13,906 nucleotides of DNA from Alphaproteobacteria bacterium (GCA_018820005.1 JAHJOS010000393.1:1-13906); one strand, 5' to 3'; counted from the first letter of the stretch, positions 1-7,545 are shown. The notes: generated by a model not told the origin, from the sequence alone. Numbers and translations: made by a program.

Positions 1-501
1 GTCGCCACCGTCATGTCCAACCTGGGGCTGGAGCGCTATCTGGGCACGCTGGGGCTGACCCTGGAGCGCACGCAGGTGGGCGACCGCTATGTGCTCGAGG
101 CGATGCGCGCCAAGGGCTTCAACGTGGGCGGGGAGCAGTCCGGCCACATCATCCTCTCCGACTTCACCACCACGGGCGATGGCCTGGTGGCGGCGCTGCA
201 ATTGCTGGCCGTGCTGCAGCAGGACAATCGCCCGGTTTCGGAAATCTGTGCGCGCTTTGCCAAGGTGCCGCAACTGCTGCGCAGCGTAAAATTCAAATCC
301 GGCAAGCCGCTCGAGCACAAACTTGTGATGGCCGCCATCGCCGATGGCGAGGCGATGCTGGGCGCAGGTGGCCGGCTGGTCGTGCGGGCCTCTGGCACCG
401 AGCCGGTGATCCGCGTGATGGGCGAGGCCGATGACGAGAATCTGGTCGCCAGTGTGGTGGGTCAGATCGAGGCAGCAATCCGCGATACGGCAACGCTGTA
501 G
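1..501 (+). CDS. glmM: Phosphoglucosamine mutase, C-terminal part (5' truncated by window edge)
   Basis: GlmM interconverts glucosamine-6-phosphate and glucosamine-1-phosphate in the cytoplasm, on the way to UDP-GlcNAc for peptidoglycan and LPS. The reading frame is open from base 1, so the gene starts outside the window; 166 residues and the TAG stop are present, against a usual length near 450. Two hallmark elements of the alpha-D-phosphohexomutase family are visible: the sugar-binding loop GGEQSGH (bases about 127-147) and the C-terminal phosphate-binding loop RASGTEPVIRVMGE (bases about 385-426). The early segment LGLERYLGTLGL followed by VGDRYVLEAM is typical of GlmM rather than of phosphomannomutase ManB. 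The catalytic serine lies in the missing part. I see no break or oddity. Confidence 0.95.
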   Translation, partial: VATVMSNLGLERYLGTLGLTLERTQVGDRYVLEAMRAKGFNVGGEQSGHIILSDFTTTGDGLVAALQLLAVLQQDNRPVSEICARFAKVPQLLRSVKFKSGKPLEHKLVMAAIADGEAMLGAGGRLVVRASGTEPVIRVMGEADDENLVASVVGQIEAAIRDTATL

Positions 502-522
502 CTTCTTGTCTGGTCACGTTTG

Positions 523-549
523 CAGCAACAGTGGTGTCCACTTTTGCTG
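523..549 (+). terminator. Imperfect hairpin 22 nt after glmM stop, possible terminator
   Basis: The arms CAGCAACAGTGG (523-534) and CCACTTTTGCTG (538-549) pair over 12 positions with one C/T mismatch and a three-base TGT loop. The position just after the glmM stop suits transcript termination or 3'-end protection. There is no T-run after the stem, so it is not a classical intrinsic terminator. Confidence 0.4.
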
Positions 550-638
550 GAAACGCTCTGGCAGAAAACCCTCGTTATCGGGCGCTGCAAGTTTGTGATC
601 ACGCATGACTGTAAAAGCAGCGTGGTTAAAGCGTTAGG

Positions 639-653
639 TTAAGTACGCCTTAA
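639..653 (+). promoter_or_regulatory. Candidate CtrA binding site upstream of the outer-membrane protein gene
   Basis: The bases read TTAAGTACGCCTTAA, which is TTAA-N7-TTAA, the published consensus for the alphaproteobacterial cell-cycle regulator CtrA. Another TTAA lies at 626-629. The box ends 60 bp before the start codon at 714. A weak promoter-like pair (TTGTGG at 660-665 and ATAGAT at 682-687, 16-bp spacer) lies just downstream. The match to the consensus is seen directly; binding is inferred. Confidence 0.4.
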
Positions 654-713
654 GGAAGTTTGTGGATATTGGGTGCAATCGATAGATGTCGAGGCAACCA
701 AAGGACATTTCAC

Positions 714-1460
714 ATGCGCACGCTCATCGCTGCGATCATGGTGGCAGGAGCCACCCTCGTCGGTGGTCAGGCGATAGCCGCCGACTTGCCGTACTATCCA
801 CCCGTGATCGAAATTCCCGACGTCGACTACGGCGTGCAGGGGGCCTTCTATCTGCGCGGCAGTGCTGCCGGCAACGTACTCTGGACCAAGGAAGTCGTGG
901 GTTGCGGCTGCGGTGGTCCGACCACCTACCCAACCGACTCCCTGGGCTATGGCTACAGCTATGGCGCTGGTTTTGGTTATGAGTTCGGCAATGGTCTGCG
1001 CGTTGACGCGACCATCGACAGCATCGGCAATACCGGCGCGGGGATCACCAAGGCGACTGGCAATGCCGCTATCGACGGCAAGTATTCGGTAAACCTGCGC
1101 TCGACCATCGCGCTGGCCAACGTCTACTATGACTTCTCGTTTGCTGGCGGCGGCAATGGCGGCTATTCGGCTGCTGGCGGGGCCTTCGGCTATGTCGGCG
1201 CCGGTATCGGTGGCGCCTATAACGACATGACGGTCAATGCACCGGCGGGCAACCCGATCCCGGGTGGCACCAACTGGTCGCTGGCAGCAGCCGGCATGGT
1301 CGGCGCAGGCTATGACTTCGGCAAGTTCACCGCCGATTTGGGCTATCGCGGCATCTACATGGCCAGCGTGACCAACCGCCTGGACCCGACCAATAATTTC
1401 GAGGCAACCAACAACTGGATCCACGAGCTGCGCACCACGGTCCGCTATCGCATCAACTAA
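714..1460 (+). CDS. Outer-membrane beta-barrel protein, Omp25/Omp31-like
   Basis: The 248-residue product is predicted to be secreted and to insert in the outer membrane. The ATG at 714 was chosen because AAGGA at 701-705 sits 8 nt upstream and because it begins a clean signal peptide: MRT, a hydrophobic stretch to about residue 18, then AIA before the mature ADLPYYPP. That mature start resembles the ADL-x-PP start of rhizobial and Brucella Omp25/Omp31 proteins. The rest is rich in Gly, Tyr and alternating polar/apolar strands (for example YGYSYGAGFGYEFGNGLRVDATI), as in an eight-stranded barrel, and ends in TTVRYRIN rather than the usual terminal Phe. A CGCG motif (GCGCGGP) near residue 64 is unusual for a barrel and may be an extracellular loop. 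It is monocistronic, with a candidate CtrA box upstream and a strong terminator downstream. Its exact function is unknown; porin or structural roles are both possible. Confidence 0.8.
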   Translation: MRTLIAAIMVAGATLVGGQAIAADLPYYPPVIEIPDVDYGVQGAFYLRGSAAGNVLWTKEVVGCGCGGPTTYPTDSLGYGYSYGAGFGYEFGNGLRVDATIDSIGNTGAGITKATGNAAIDGKYSVNLRSTIALANVYYDFSFAGGGNGGYSAAGGAFGYVGAGIGGAYNDMTVNAPAGNPIPGGTNWSLAAAGMVGAGYDFGKFTADLGYRGIYMASVTNRLDPTNNFEATNNWIHELRTTVRYRIN

Positions 1461-1483
1461 GCGATACCGATCAATCAATCTGC

Positions 1484-1515
1484 AAACGGCGCCTTTCGGG
1501 GCGCCGTTTTTGTTT
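1484..1515 (+). terminator. Rho-independent terminator of the outer-membrane protein gene
   Basis: A perfect 10-bp stem (AAACGGCGCC at 1484-1493 with GGCGCCGTTT at 1500-1509) closes a six-base TTTCGG loop and runs into a T-rich tract (GTTTTTGTTT). It lies 24 nt after the stop of the outer-membrane protein gene and 64 nt before the next start codon. Confidence 0.9.
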
Positions 1516-1578
1516 GTGCGCTGGACGTCGGTGACGGCGCGGGGCAGAACTGGTGGCAAAACCAATGAGGGGGGCAGT

Positions 1579-2562
1579 GTGCATATTCTGATCATCGGAG
1601 CGGCGGGCATGGTCGGCCGCAAGCTGACAGCGGCACTGACAGGCTCGGGCCTTCTGGCCGGGCAGGCGATCACGCGGCTCAGCCTTGCCGATATTGTCGT
1701 GCCCGAACTGCCGGCAGGCGGCATTGCCAGCACAGCAGTGGCAGCAGACCTGTCGCAGCCGGGCGTCGCGGCGCAACTGGTGGCCGAGCGCCCCGAGGTG
1801 ATCTTTCATCTGGCGGCGATCGTGTCGGGCGAGGCCGAGGCGGATTTCGAAAAGGGCTACCGGATCAATCTGGATGGTACACGCCACCTGCTGGAGGCTA
1901 TCAGGCTGGAGAGCCGGCACGCCCCCTATTGTCCGCGCCTGGTATTCACATCGTCCATCGCCGTCTTTGGCGAGCCACTGCCTGCGGTGATCGGGGATGC
2001 GCACGAGCATACGCCGCTGACCAGCTATGGCACGCAGAAGGCGATCTGCGAGCTGCTGCTGGCCGACTATTCGAGACGTGGTTTTGTCGACGGGGTGGGC
2101 ATCCGCCTGCCGACCATTGCGGTGCGCCCAGGCAAGCCCAACAAGGCGGCATCGGGCTTTTTCTCCGGGATCATCCGCGAACCGCTGGCGGGGCAGGAAG
2201 CGCTGCTGCCGGTGGCCGACAGCGTGCGGCACTGGTTTGCCAGCCCGCGCGCGGCAGTGGGTTTTCTGCTGCACGCAGCCGGGATGGATACGCGGCTCTT
2301 GGGCAACCAGCGCAATCTGTCGATGTCGGGGTTGGCGACGACGGTGGGTGAGCAGATTGCGGCGCTGGGACGTGTCGCCGGCCCGCAAGCGGTGGCATTG
2401 ATCAAGCGGGTGCCCGACAGCACGATCGCCGGCATCGTGGCGGGGTGGCCGCAGGCCTTTGAAGCCAAGCGGGCCCGTGCGCTCGGCTTTGTGGGCGAGA
2501 CCAGCTTTGACGAAATCATCGCCATCCATATCGAGGATGAACTGGGCGGGCGTATCGGCTAA
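1579..2562 (+). CDS. denD: D-erythronate dehydrogenase (SDR family)
   Basis: DenD oxidises D-erythronate to 2-oxo-tetronate with NAD+, the first step of the bacterial D-erythronate route to dihydroxyacetone phosphate. The 327-residue product is an extended short-chain dehydrogenase. It has the Rossmann motif GAAGMVG at residues 7-13, and the catalytic Ser125 (FTSS), Tyr150 and Lys154 (SYGTQK). Stretches typical of DenD are present: HLAAIVSGEAEADFEKGY, RLPTIAVRPGKPNKAASGFF and IVAGWP. The GTG at 1579 was chosen because GAGGGGGG (1567-1574) lies just upstream and because the family begins with (M)HILIIGAAGMVG; an open frame continues further 5' into the terminator and should be ignored. The usual partners (tetronate kinase OtnK, epimerase/isomerase OtnI, aldolase OtnC) are not within this window. 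Its 3' end overlaps the EAL gene by 4 bp, tail to tail. A related epimerase with another tetronate or pentose-acid substrate is the main alternative. Confidence 0.88.
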   Translation: MHILIIGAAGMVGRKLTAALTGSGLLAGQAITRLSLADIVVPELPAGGIASTAVAADLSQPGVAAQLVAERPEVIFHLAAIVSGEAEADFEKGYRINLDGTRHLLEAIRLESRHAPYCPRLVFTSSIAVFGEPLPAVIGDAHEHTPLTSYGTQKAICELLLADYSRRGFVDGVGIRLPTIAVRPGKPNKAASGFFSGIIREPLAGQEALLPVADSVRHWFASPRAAVGFLLHAAGMDTRLLGNQRNLSMSGLATTVGEQIAALGRVAGPQAVALIKRVPDSTIAGIVAGWPQAFEAKRARALGFVGETSFDEIIAIHIEDELGGRIG

Positions 2563-3905
2563 GCAGCCGCGGTCGTCGGCGTAGACGGTGTGCCGCCATA
2601 AAGCGCGGCCATGAACTGGTCGAGCGGGACAGGGCGGCCGAACAGATAGCCCTGGAACTGGGTGCAACCATGTTCGCGCAGGAAGGCGAACTGCTGGGCG
2701 GTCTCAACCCCTTCGGCCAGCACGGCCATGCCCAGATCATTGCCCAACTGGATGACACTGCGCGCCAGGGCGGCGCTGCGTTCGTTTTCGAGCACGTCCT
2801 GCACGAAGCTGCGGTCGATCTTGAGCTGTTCGAGCGGCAGGCGCTTGAGATAGCCCAGGGAAGAATAGCCGGTGCCGAAGTCGTCGAGCGCAGTGCCGAT
2901 GCCGGCAGCGCGCAGGGCGGTCATCTTGGCGATCACTAGGTCAATATTGGCCGCCATGACGCTCTCGGTCAGCTCGAGCTTGAGCCCGCTGACATCAATG
3001 GCGTGCCGCTTTGTGACGTCGAGGACAAACTGTTCAAAGCCGGGGTCCAGGAACTGATCGGCACTGACATTGACGGCCAGTTGCAGGTGTCTGGTTGCCT
3101 GATCCTGCTGCCAGGCGGCCAGCCTCCGGCAGGCCTGTTCGAGCACCCAGCCGCCAATGATGATCATCAGGCCATTTTGCTCGGCGATGGGAATGAACTG
3201 ATCGGGCGGCACGAGACCGCGCTTGGGATGGCGCCAGCGCAACAGGGCCTCGGCGCCCGTGGTCCTGCCGTCGGCGTCGACCTGGGATTGATAGAATAGT
3301 TCGAACTGGTTGCGGAACACTGCTGCCTGCAGTTCGCGCACGACATTGGATTTGCGGGCGAATTCGATCTGCATGGCGTAGACGCAGCCTGCCATCAGGC
3401 CGACGGCGACGATGGTATTGAGCCAGGAACCGGGTATGCGGACGGCATCGGGCAGCGGGGTTGCACTGGGCAGGGCGAGCATGGTGCTGCCAAAGACCAC
3501 AAAGCCAAGCAGGGACAGCGCAATCAGGGCGAGCTGGAAGTGTGAGCGCTCACGGACGAAATTAAGGTAGCCGACCAGGGCAAGACAGAGAAAGAACACG
3601 TGGGTGACACGCGGTGCGGCCGGATTGGGGATGTCATAGTTGAGGCAAATCAACATGATGACGGCAAAGAAGGTGATCTGGGACACCAGCAGCGCGATTG
3701 ACAACCGACCGCGCTGGATCAGCAGCAAGGTGAGGATGCAGGCGATGCCCATGACGGCCTCAGTCAGGGCCAGCAGCCACCATTGCATCAGCAACAGGAT
3801 CGCGAACCAGAACAGGCTCAGCACGGCGAGCGCAGCGGTGGCTGCGCTAAAGATGAAGACAAGCCGGCCCGAAAGGGTCCGATGTGATGGTCCCGCGTCA
3901 GTCAA
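2559..3905 (-). CDS. Membrane-bound EAL-domain cyclic-di-GMP phosphodiesterase
   Basis: The product should hydrolyse cyclic-di-GMP to pGpG at the inner membrane. About six hydrophobic helices fill the first 180 residues, with no recognised sensor domain and no GGDEF domain, followed by a complete EAL domain of about 240 residues. Residues for metal and substrate binding are all present: EALLRW, NVSADQF, ELTES, DDFGTGYSSLGYLK, LKIDRSFV, EGVET and QGYLFGRP, so activity is likely. The start is uncertain. The frame extends to an ATG at 4001 (480 aa), but that ATG has no ribosome binding site and its first 32 codons are AT-rich. The TTG at 3905 has AGAGGG six bases upstream and begins just before the first membrane helix, so I prefer it (448 aa). 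Transcription probably starts in 3906-4104. The C-terminal tail is Thr/Pro/Ala-rich. Confidence 0.9.
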   Translation of the reverse strand: MTDAGPSHRTLSGRLVFIFSAATAALAVLSLFWFAILLLMQWWLLALTEAVMGIACILTLLLIQRGRLSIALLVSQITFFAVIMLICLNYDIPNPAAPRVTHVFFLCLALVGYLNFVRERSHFQLALIALSLLGFVVFGSTMLALPSATPLPDAVRIPGSWLNTIVAVGLMAGCVYAMQIEFARKSNVVRELQAAVFRNQFELFYQSQVDADGRTTGAEALLRWRHPKRGLVPPDQFIPIAEQNGLMIIIGGWVLEQACRRLAAWQQDQATRHLQLAVNVSADQFLDPGFEQFVLDVTKRHAIDVSGLKLELTESVMAANIDLVIAKMTALRAAGIGTALDDFGTGYSSLGYLKRLPLEQLKIDRSFVQDVLENERSAALARSVIQLGNDLGMAVLAEGVETAQQFAFLREHGCTQFQGYLFGRPVPLDQFMAALYGGTPSTPTTAAA

Positions 3906-4104
3906 AATTGACCCTCTCAGGAGCGCGATATGTATCGCGCGGCCAGGGAACAGAGATCCCCGCGTCAAATTGCTAGCAGAATAACAGTAAAATTCTGCCA
4001 TGGCGCAATGGCTAATAAGTTACTGCGGTGGTTTCTTGTGTCGAGCAATAAAAGCCGAACCGGCATATACTGGAGATGATGCCGATCACGGGTTCAGGCG
4101 GGCG

Positions 4105-4809
4105 CTATCTTGGTTGCTTGAGCAGCAAGTCGCGGGCCTGGTTGATCCGGGCCGCCAGATAGCTCGAGCCGCCGTGATCGGGATGGACGGCTTTCATCAG
4201 GTCGCGATGGGCAGCGCGGATCTGGGCATCACTGACGCCCGGCTTGAGACCCAGAACCTCGTAGGCCTCGGCAATGGGATCGCCAGACGATGTCGGTGCG
4301 GCGTCGTCGCGGCTGTCCTGGGCGGCGAAATATTCGCGCCAGCCGCTGCGATTGGCATCAAGCCAACTGGTCAACAGGCTCATGCTGTCGGGGTCGTTTT
4401 CGACCTCGGCCAGCAAGAGGCGGGTGTCCATCTCGCCCAGATCCATCAGGTCCCTGCCGGCGAACTGGCCCTTGAGGACGCGGCCGGAGACCGCGCCGGT
4501 ATCGTGATCGAGCTCCATGGCGAAGCTGTAGCTGCGGACTTTGGAGATATTGCCGGCGTCCACATCCGGACCATCAAAGGAAATGGGTCCGAGCCGGCCG
4601 GTGCGCAGGATCGCCACGGCAGCAGCGCCGACAAAGAAGGCCAGGTCAAACCGGCGGGCAAACGCCAGCCCGGCGGCGACCAGCAGGGCAAGACCGCCAG
4701 CGAGCCAGCGCAGGGCGCGTCGCAAGGTGCGCGGGTCGAGCTGGCGGATATAGCCATAGGCGGCCCAGACGGCCAACAGCGCCACGCCGCCGATCAATAC
4801 AAACGTCAT
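4105..4809 (-). CDS. Membrane-anchored J-domain protein (DnaJ-like co-chaperone)
   Basis: J domains stimulate the ATPase of Hsp70/DnaK. Here the J domain is at the extreme C-terminus (residues about 182-234: AYEVLGLKPGVS, then H209-P210-D211 in HPDHGG, then AARINQARDLLL). That short form resembles Pam18/Tim14 and DjlA-type domains more than full-length DnaJ, and there is no G/F-rich or zinc-finger region. The N-terminus has two hydrophobic segments (about 1-20 and 35-66), so the protein is probably tethered to the inner membrane with the J domain cytoplasmic. A middle segment (about 88-162, with RSYSFAMELDHDTG and WLDANR) is well ordered but I cannot name it. The ATG overlaps the stop of the upstream VWA-like gene (ATGA), indicating translational coupling. 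The J-domain call is firm; the client is unknown. Confidence 0.85.
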   Translation of the reverse strand: MTFVLIGGVALLAVWAAYGYIRQLDPRTLRRALRWLAGGLALLVAAGLAFARRFDLAFFVGAAAVAILRTGRLGPISFDGPDVDAGNISKVRSYSFAMELDHDTGAVSGRVLKGQFAGRDLMDLGEMDTRLLLAEVENDPDSMSLLTSWLDANRSGWREYFAAQDSRDDAAPTSSGDPIAEAYEVLGLKPGVSDAQIRAAHRDLMKAVHPDHGGSSYLAARINQARDLLLKQPR

Positions 4810-5525
4810 GGCGGCAATTGCGCCAGCAGCGCCTGGGCCTGGCCGCTGGCCTGCAGCTTGAGCAGCTCCCTGCCGCCGCTAGCATAGGCCGCCACGGCCC
4901 TCAGCAGTGCAGCCAGCTCCTGGGGTGCAGAGGCATCAAAGCGGGCGTAGGCGCCCTTGCTGAGGCGGGCGAATTCGCGGAAGGCCGCTTCGACGGTGGC
5001 GTCGCGCCCCTCCTGGAAGATGAAGAGGGGCAGGCCCAGAAGTCCGAGCTGGCCGGCCTTTTCGGCCAGATCATCAACGCTTTCCTCTATGGCATCGCCG
5101 ACATAGATCACCGCATTGATGCGCCGCCTGGCGTGTTCGGAGCGTGCATGGGACAGGACCTTGGCAATCTGGGTGTGGCCACCACGGCAGTCGATGTTGC
5201 TCATCAGGCGGGCCAGGGTATCGCCATCGAGCACCCATTTGCTGGCGCGGCATTCGCCCATGCCGCGAAAATAGAGCAGTTGCACCTGGAGCGCGCTGGG
5301 CTTGGGGATGGCGCGGAACATTTCGGCCTGCAGCGAACAGGCCAGATCCCAGGTCGGTTGGCGGCTCATGGTGGCATCGAGGGCAAACAGCAGGCGGCCA
5401 TCCTGGGCGGCGCTGGGGCGGGCCAGGGCGCCGACCTTTTTGACGAAGGCTGCGATGTCGCCGCTCACCTTGCCGGTATCAGGCAGTTGGCTGGGTTTTC
5501 GCGTTACCGGATCTTTGTTGGCCAT
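4806..5525 (-). CDS. VWA-like protein with MIDAS residues, coupled to the J-domain gene
   Basis: The 239-residue product looks like a von Willebrand factor A fold. It has a hydrophobic strand ending in LLFALDATMSR (D50-x-T52-x-S54, a DxSxS-type MIDAS variant), a possible third metal ligand T118 in GGHTQI, and the strand VIYVGDAIEE with D144. These are the expected MIDAS positions. VWA domains bind partner proteins through a metal ion. There is no signal peptide or membrane helix, so it is probably cytoplasmic. I chose the ATG at 5525 because a G-rich stretch (GGGGGC) directly precedes it; the frame stays open for 18 further codons upstream, where the residues look non-coding. Four bases overlap with the J-domain gene, so the two are made together. 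Partner and process are not evident from the sequence. Confidence 0.7.
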   Translation of the reverse strand: MANKDPVTRKPSQLPDTGKVSGDIAAFVKKVGALARPSAAQDGRLLFALDATMSRQPTWDLACSLQAEMFRAIPKPSALQVQLLYFRGMGECRASKWVLDGDTLARLMSNIDCRGGHTQIAKVLSHARSEHARRRINAVIYVGDAIEESVDDLAEKAGQLGLLGLPLFIFQEGRDATVEAAFREFARLSKGAYARFDASAPQELAALLRAVAAYASGGRELLKLQASGQAQALLAQLPP

Positions 5526-5649
5526 GCCCCCAATATGTGGGCGGCAGGCGATGCCCGCAAGTGGCAGGCCGATGGTCACAGCTTCGTGGCGTTGACGCTT
5601 CGGTAACCGCTCGGTCCCATCTTGCGCGAAATTTCAAAGGTGGCTGCCC

Positions 5650-6429
5650 GTGTTTGTAAACGCCCTTCGCATCGTGGTCCTGCTGGTGGGTGCTGTTGGG
5701 ATGGCGGGGTGCCAGTTTGTCGGTGACAATCGGGCAAACGTGCCGCTGCCCAAGGCGCTGGTGGAGCGGATGGCTGCGATCGGCACCGCGCCGGGTGAGC
5801 CGATGATGATCCGGGTCTACAAGGAAAGTTCCGAGCTCGAGGTGTGGAAGCGGACCCGCACAGGGCAGTTTGCGCTGCTCAAGAGCTATCCGATCTGCAA
5901 GTGGTCCGGCACGCTGGGGCCCAAGATCCGGGAAGGCGACTACCAGTCGCCGGAGGGATTTTACGACGTCACGCCGGCGCTGCTCAATCCCAAGTCGTCC
6001 TATCACCTCTCGTTCAATGTCGGGTTTCCCAACAAGTTCGACCAGGCGCTGGCGCGCACCGGCAGCTATCTGATGATCCATGGCGACTGCCTGTCGGTGG
6101 GTTGCTATGCCATGACCGACGACGGCATCAAGGAAATCTATGCGCTGGCGCGCGAGACGTTCAGGGGCGGCAACAGCGCTTTCCAGCTGCAGCTTCTACC
6201 GTTCCGCATGACCGAGGATAACCTGGGGCGCCATGCGGACAGCCCGCATGTCGCGTTCTGGCGCAACCTCAAGATCGGGGCCGATGCCTTTGACCAGAGC
6301 AGGCAGCCGCCCAATTGGGATGTGTGCGAACAGCGCTATGTGTTCAACCAGAACGATCCGCGCACGGCGCCGCTCGATCCCAATGGGGCGTGCCCTGTGG
6401 GCTCGTACTCGACCATGGCAGCGCTCTAG
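5650..6429 (+). CDS. Lipoprotein of the YafK/DpaA L,D-transpeptidase-fold family
   Basis: The 259-residue product has a YkuD-type catalytic signature, HGDCLSVGCYAM, with His144 and nucleophile Cys152. The layout (MIRVYKESSELEVWKR, SYPICKWSG, GPKIREGDYQSPEGFYDV, SFNVGFPN) is that of the YafK family. E. coli YafK/DpaA cleaves Braun lipoprotein from peptidoglycan rather than forming 3-3 crosslinks. The N-terminus is a short hydrophobic signal ending in GMAGC, a plausible lipobox that makes Cys21 the lipidated residue, so the protein is probably periplasmic and membrane-anchored. GTG at 5650 is preceded by AAAGG at 5636-5640. The length is close to E. coli YafK. A C-terminal region after residue 190 holds two further cysteines (226 and 248) that could form a disulfide. 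It is divergent from the VWA/J-domain pair. Hydrolase versus crosslinking transpeptidase cannot be decided from the sequence. Confidence 0.85.
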   Translation: MFVNALRIVVLLVGAVGMAGCQFVGDNRANVPLPKALVERMAAIGTAPGEPMMIRVYKESSELEVWKRTRTGQFALLKSYPICKWSGTLGPKIREGDYQSPEGFYDVTPALLNPKSSYHLSFNVGFPNKFDQALARTGSYLMIHGDCLSVGCYAMTDDGIKEIYALARETFRGGNSAFQLQLLPFRMTEDNLGRHADSPHVAFWRNLKIGADAFDQSRQPPNWDVCEQRYVFNQNDPRTAPLDPNGACPVGSYSTMAAL

Positions 6430-6447
6430 AGGCGCCGCAGCAATGGG

Positions 6448-7455
6448 CTATCGGCTGACGGGGCGGGCAACCGCGCCGCCGGACTTGGCGCCGACACGAT
6501 CGCGGATGTCGTATTTGTCGCCCTCGGTGATCGAGCGCGACAGCACCAGCTCGGCGATCAGGCCGGTGCTGATGAACTGGCCGCCGAACAGCATGAGCAA
6601 CATGCCCAGGAACAGCAGGGGCCGATTGCCGATGGGGCCGGCGCCGATGAGCCAGAGCAGGCTCAGATAGCTCAGGCATAGCCCTCCGGCGAGCAGCATG
6701 AGCAGGCCGATGGCGCCGAAAACATGGCCGGGCCGTGTGGCGTAGCGGGTGGTCATGGCGACCGTCATCAGGTCGAGGCCACCCTTGACGAGGCGGCTGG
6801 CACCGAATTTTGATTTGCCGAAGCGGCGCGGATGATGCTGGACGGGCAGTTCGCACAAGCGATAGCCCCGCGCATGCAGCAGAGCCGGCACGAAGCGGTG
6901 CAGCTCGCCGTAGAGATTGAGATTGGCCAGAGCCTGGGCGCGATAGGCCTTGAAACCACAATTGTGGTCGCGCAGCTTGAGACCGAAGGTCCGGTTGACG
7001 ACGGCGTTGAACAGCCTGGACGGGGCGGTCTTGCCCCAGGGGTCGCGGCGGTCCTTTTTCCAGCCGCAGACCACATCGGCGCCCTGTTCGATGGCGGCAA
7101 CGAAGCGGGTCAATTCGGCCGGGTCGTCCTGCAGGTCGGCGTCCATGGTGATGACGATCTCGCCGGCGGCGGCACGGAAGCCGGCCGAAAGGGCCGCGGA
7201 CTTGCCGAAGTTCTTGCGGAAATTGATCAGCGTCACATGGGGATCGGCGGCCACCAGCGCGCGGCAGACCGCCTCGCCAGCATCGGTGCTGCCGTCGTTG
7301 ACCAGGATGATTTCGTAAGTGAAGCCCGCAGTTTCCAATTCGTGCCGGATCGCGCCGTGCAGTGCGGCGAGGGTCTCGGCTTCGTTGTAGAACGGAATGA
7401 CAAGGGAGACTGCCGGCGCCAGATCAAACTGACTGCGGCTCGGTTCAATTGACAT
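6448..7455 (-). CDS. GT2 glycosyltransferase, polyprenyl-phosphate-sugar synthase-like (DPM1/ArnC type)
   Basis: This family moves a sugar from a nucleotide donor to undecaprenyl phosphate on the cytoplasmic face, giving the lipid-linked donor used by GT-C enzymes. The 335-residue product has a GT-A domain with PFYNE (21-25), NDGSTD (53-58), RKNFGKS (80-86) and the metal-binding DADLQDDP (105-112). A family-typical region (RDHNCGFKAYR, then ELHRFVPAL) follows, then RRFGKSKFG and two C-terminal membrane helices (about 245-270 and 279-302). The ATG at 7455 has AGGGGG about 8 nt upstream. The gene is divergent from the GT-C candidate across a 98-bp gap and convergent with the YafK-like gene (18 bp between stops). 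Sugar identity (mannose, glucose, GlcNAc, L-Ara4N and others) cannot be read from the sequence. Confidence 0.88.
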   Translation of the reverse strand: MSIEPSRSQFDLAPAVSLVIPFYNEAETLAALHGAIRHELETAGFTYEIILVNDGSTDAGEAVCRALVAADPHVTLINFRKNFGKSAALSAGFRAAAGEIVITMDADLQDDPAELTRFVAAIEQGADVVCGWKKDRRDPWGKTAPSRLFNAVVNRTFGLKLRDHNCGFKAYRAQALANLNLYGELHRFVPALLHARGYRLCELPVQHHPRRFGKSKFGASRLVKGGLDLMTVAMTTRYATRPGHVFGAIGLLMLLAGGLCLSYLSLLWLIGAGPIGNRPLLFLGMLLMLFGGQFISTGLIAELVLSRSITEGDKYDIRDRVGAKSGGAVARPVSR

Positions 7456-7497
7456 TCTGTCATCCCCCTGCTTCGCGGACGAGGATAGGAGGGGGTT

Positions 7498-7545
7498 ATG
7501 AAGGACATCTTAATTGTCGTGTTGCATGATGACGTTGGGGACTAG
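7498..7545 (+). CDS. Possible 15-codon leader peptide ORF ahead of the GT-C candidate
   Basis: A perfect AGGAGG (7487-7492) lies 5 nt before an ATG that opens MKDILIVVLHDDVGD and stops at TAG (7543-7545), 8 nt before the ATG of the large membrane protein. It is not in that protein's frame. The ribosome binding site is much better than the one for the downstream gene, which suggests coupled or reinitiated translation. No homology is recognised and a chance ORF of this length is possible; the strong, well-spaced Shine-Dalgarno is the main evidence. Confidence 0.4.
   Translation: MKDILIVVLHDDVGD

Noticed and set aside
596..603. GTGATCAC palindrome as a possible CRP-like site
   Set aside because: The spacing does not fit TGTGA-N6-TCACA and 8-bp palindromes are common; the CtrA-type box nearby is a better explanation for regulation.
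639..1733. Long minus-strand open frame opposite the outer-membrane protein gene
   Set aside because: It spans a signal-peptide gene with a good ribosome binding site and a perfect terminator on the plus strand, has no recognisable domain, and is explained by GC-rich codon bias.
1471..2667. Minus-strand open frame of 398 codons opposite denD
   Set aside because: The residues are Arg/Pro/His/Gln-rich with no domain, and the plus strand carries a clear DenD with all catalytic residues.
5592..5597. TTGACG as the -35 box for the YafK-like gene
   Set aside because: It is a good -35 hexamer, but no convincing -10 element follows at 16-18 bp, so I did not list a promoter.
4000..5606. Two plus-strand open frames (4000-4887 and 4818-5606) opposite the J-domain and VWA-like genes
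   Set aside because: They are shadow frames: the minus strand shows HPD and MIDAS motifs and an ATGA junction, while these translations show none.
6832..7452. Plus-strand open frame opposite the GT2 gene
   Set aside because: The GT2 motifs on the minus strand are complete; this frame has no ribosome binding site and no known domain.
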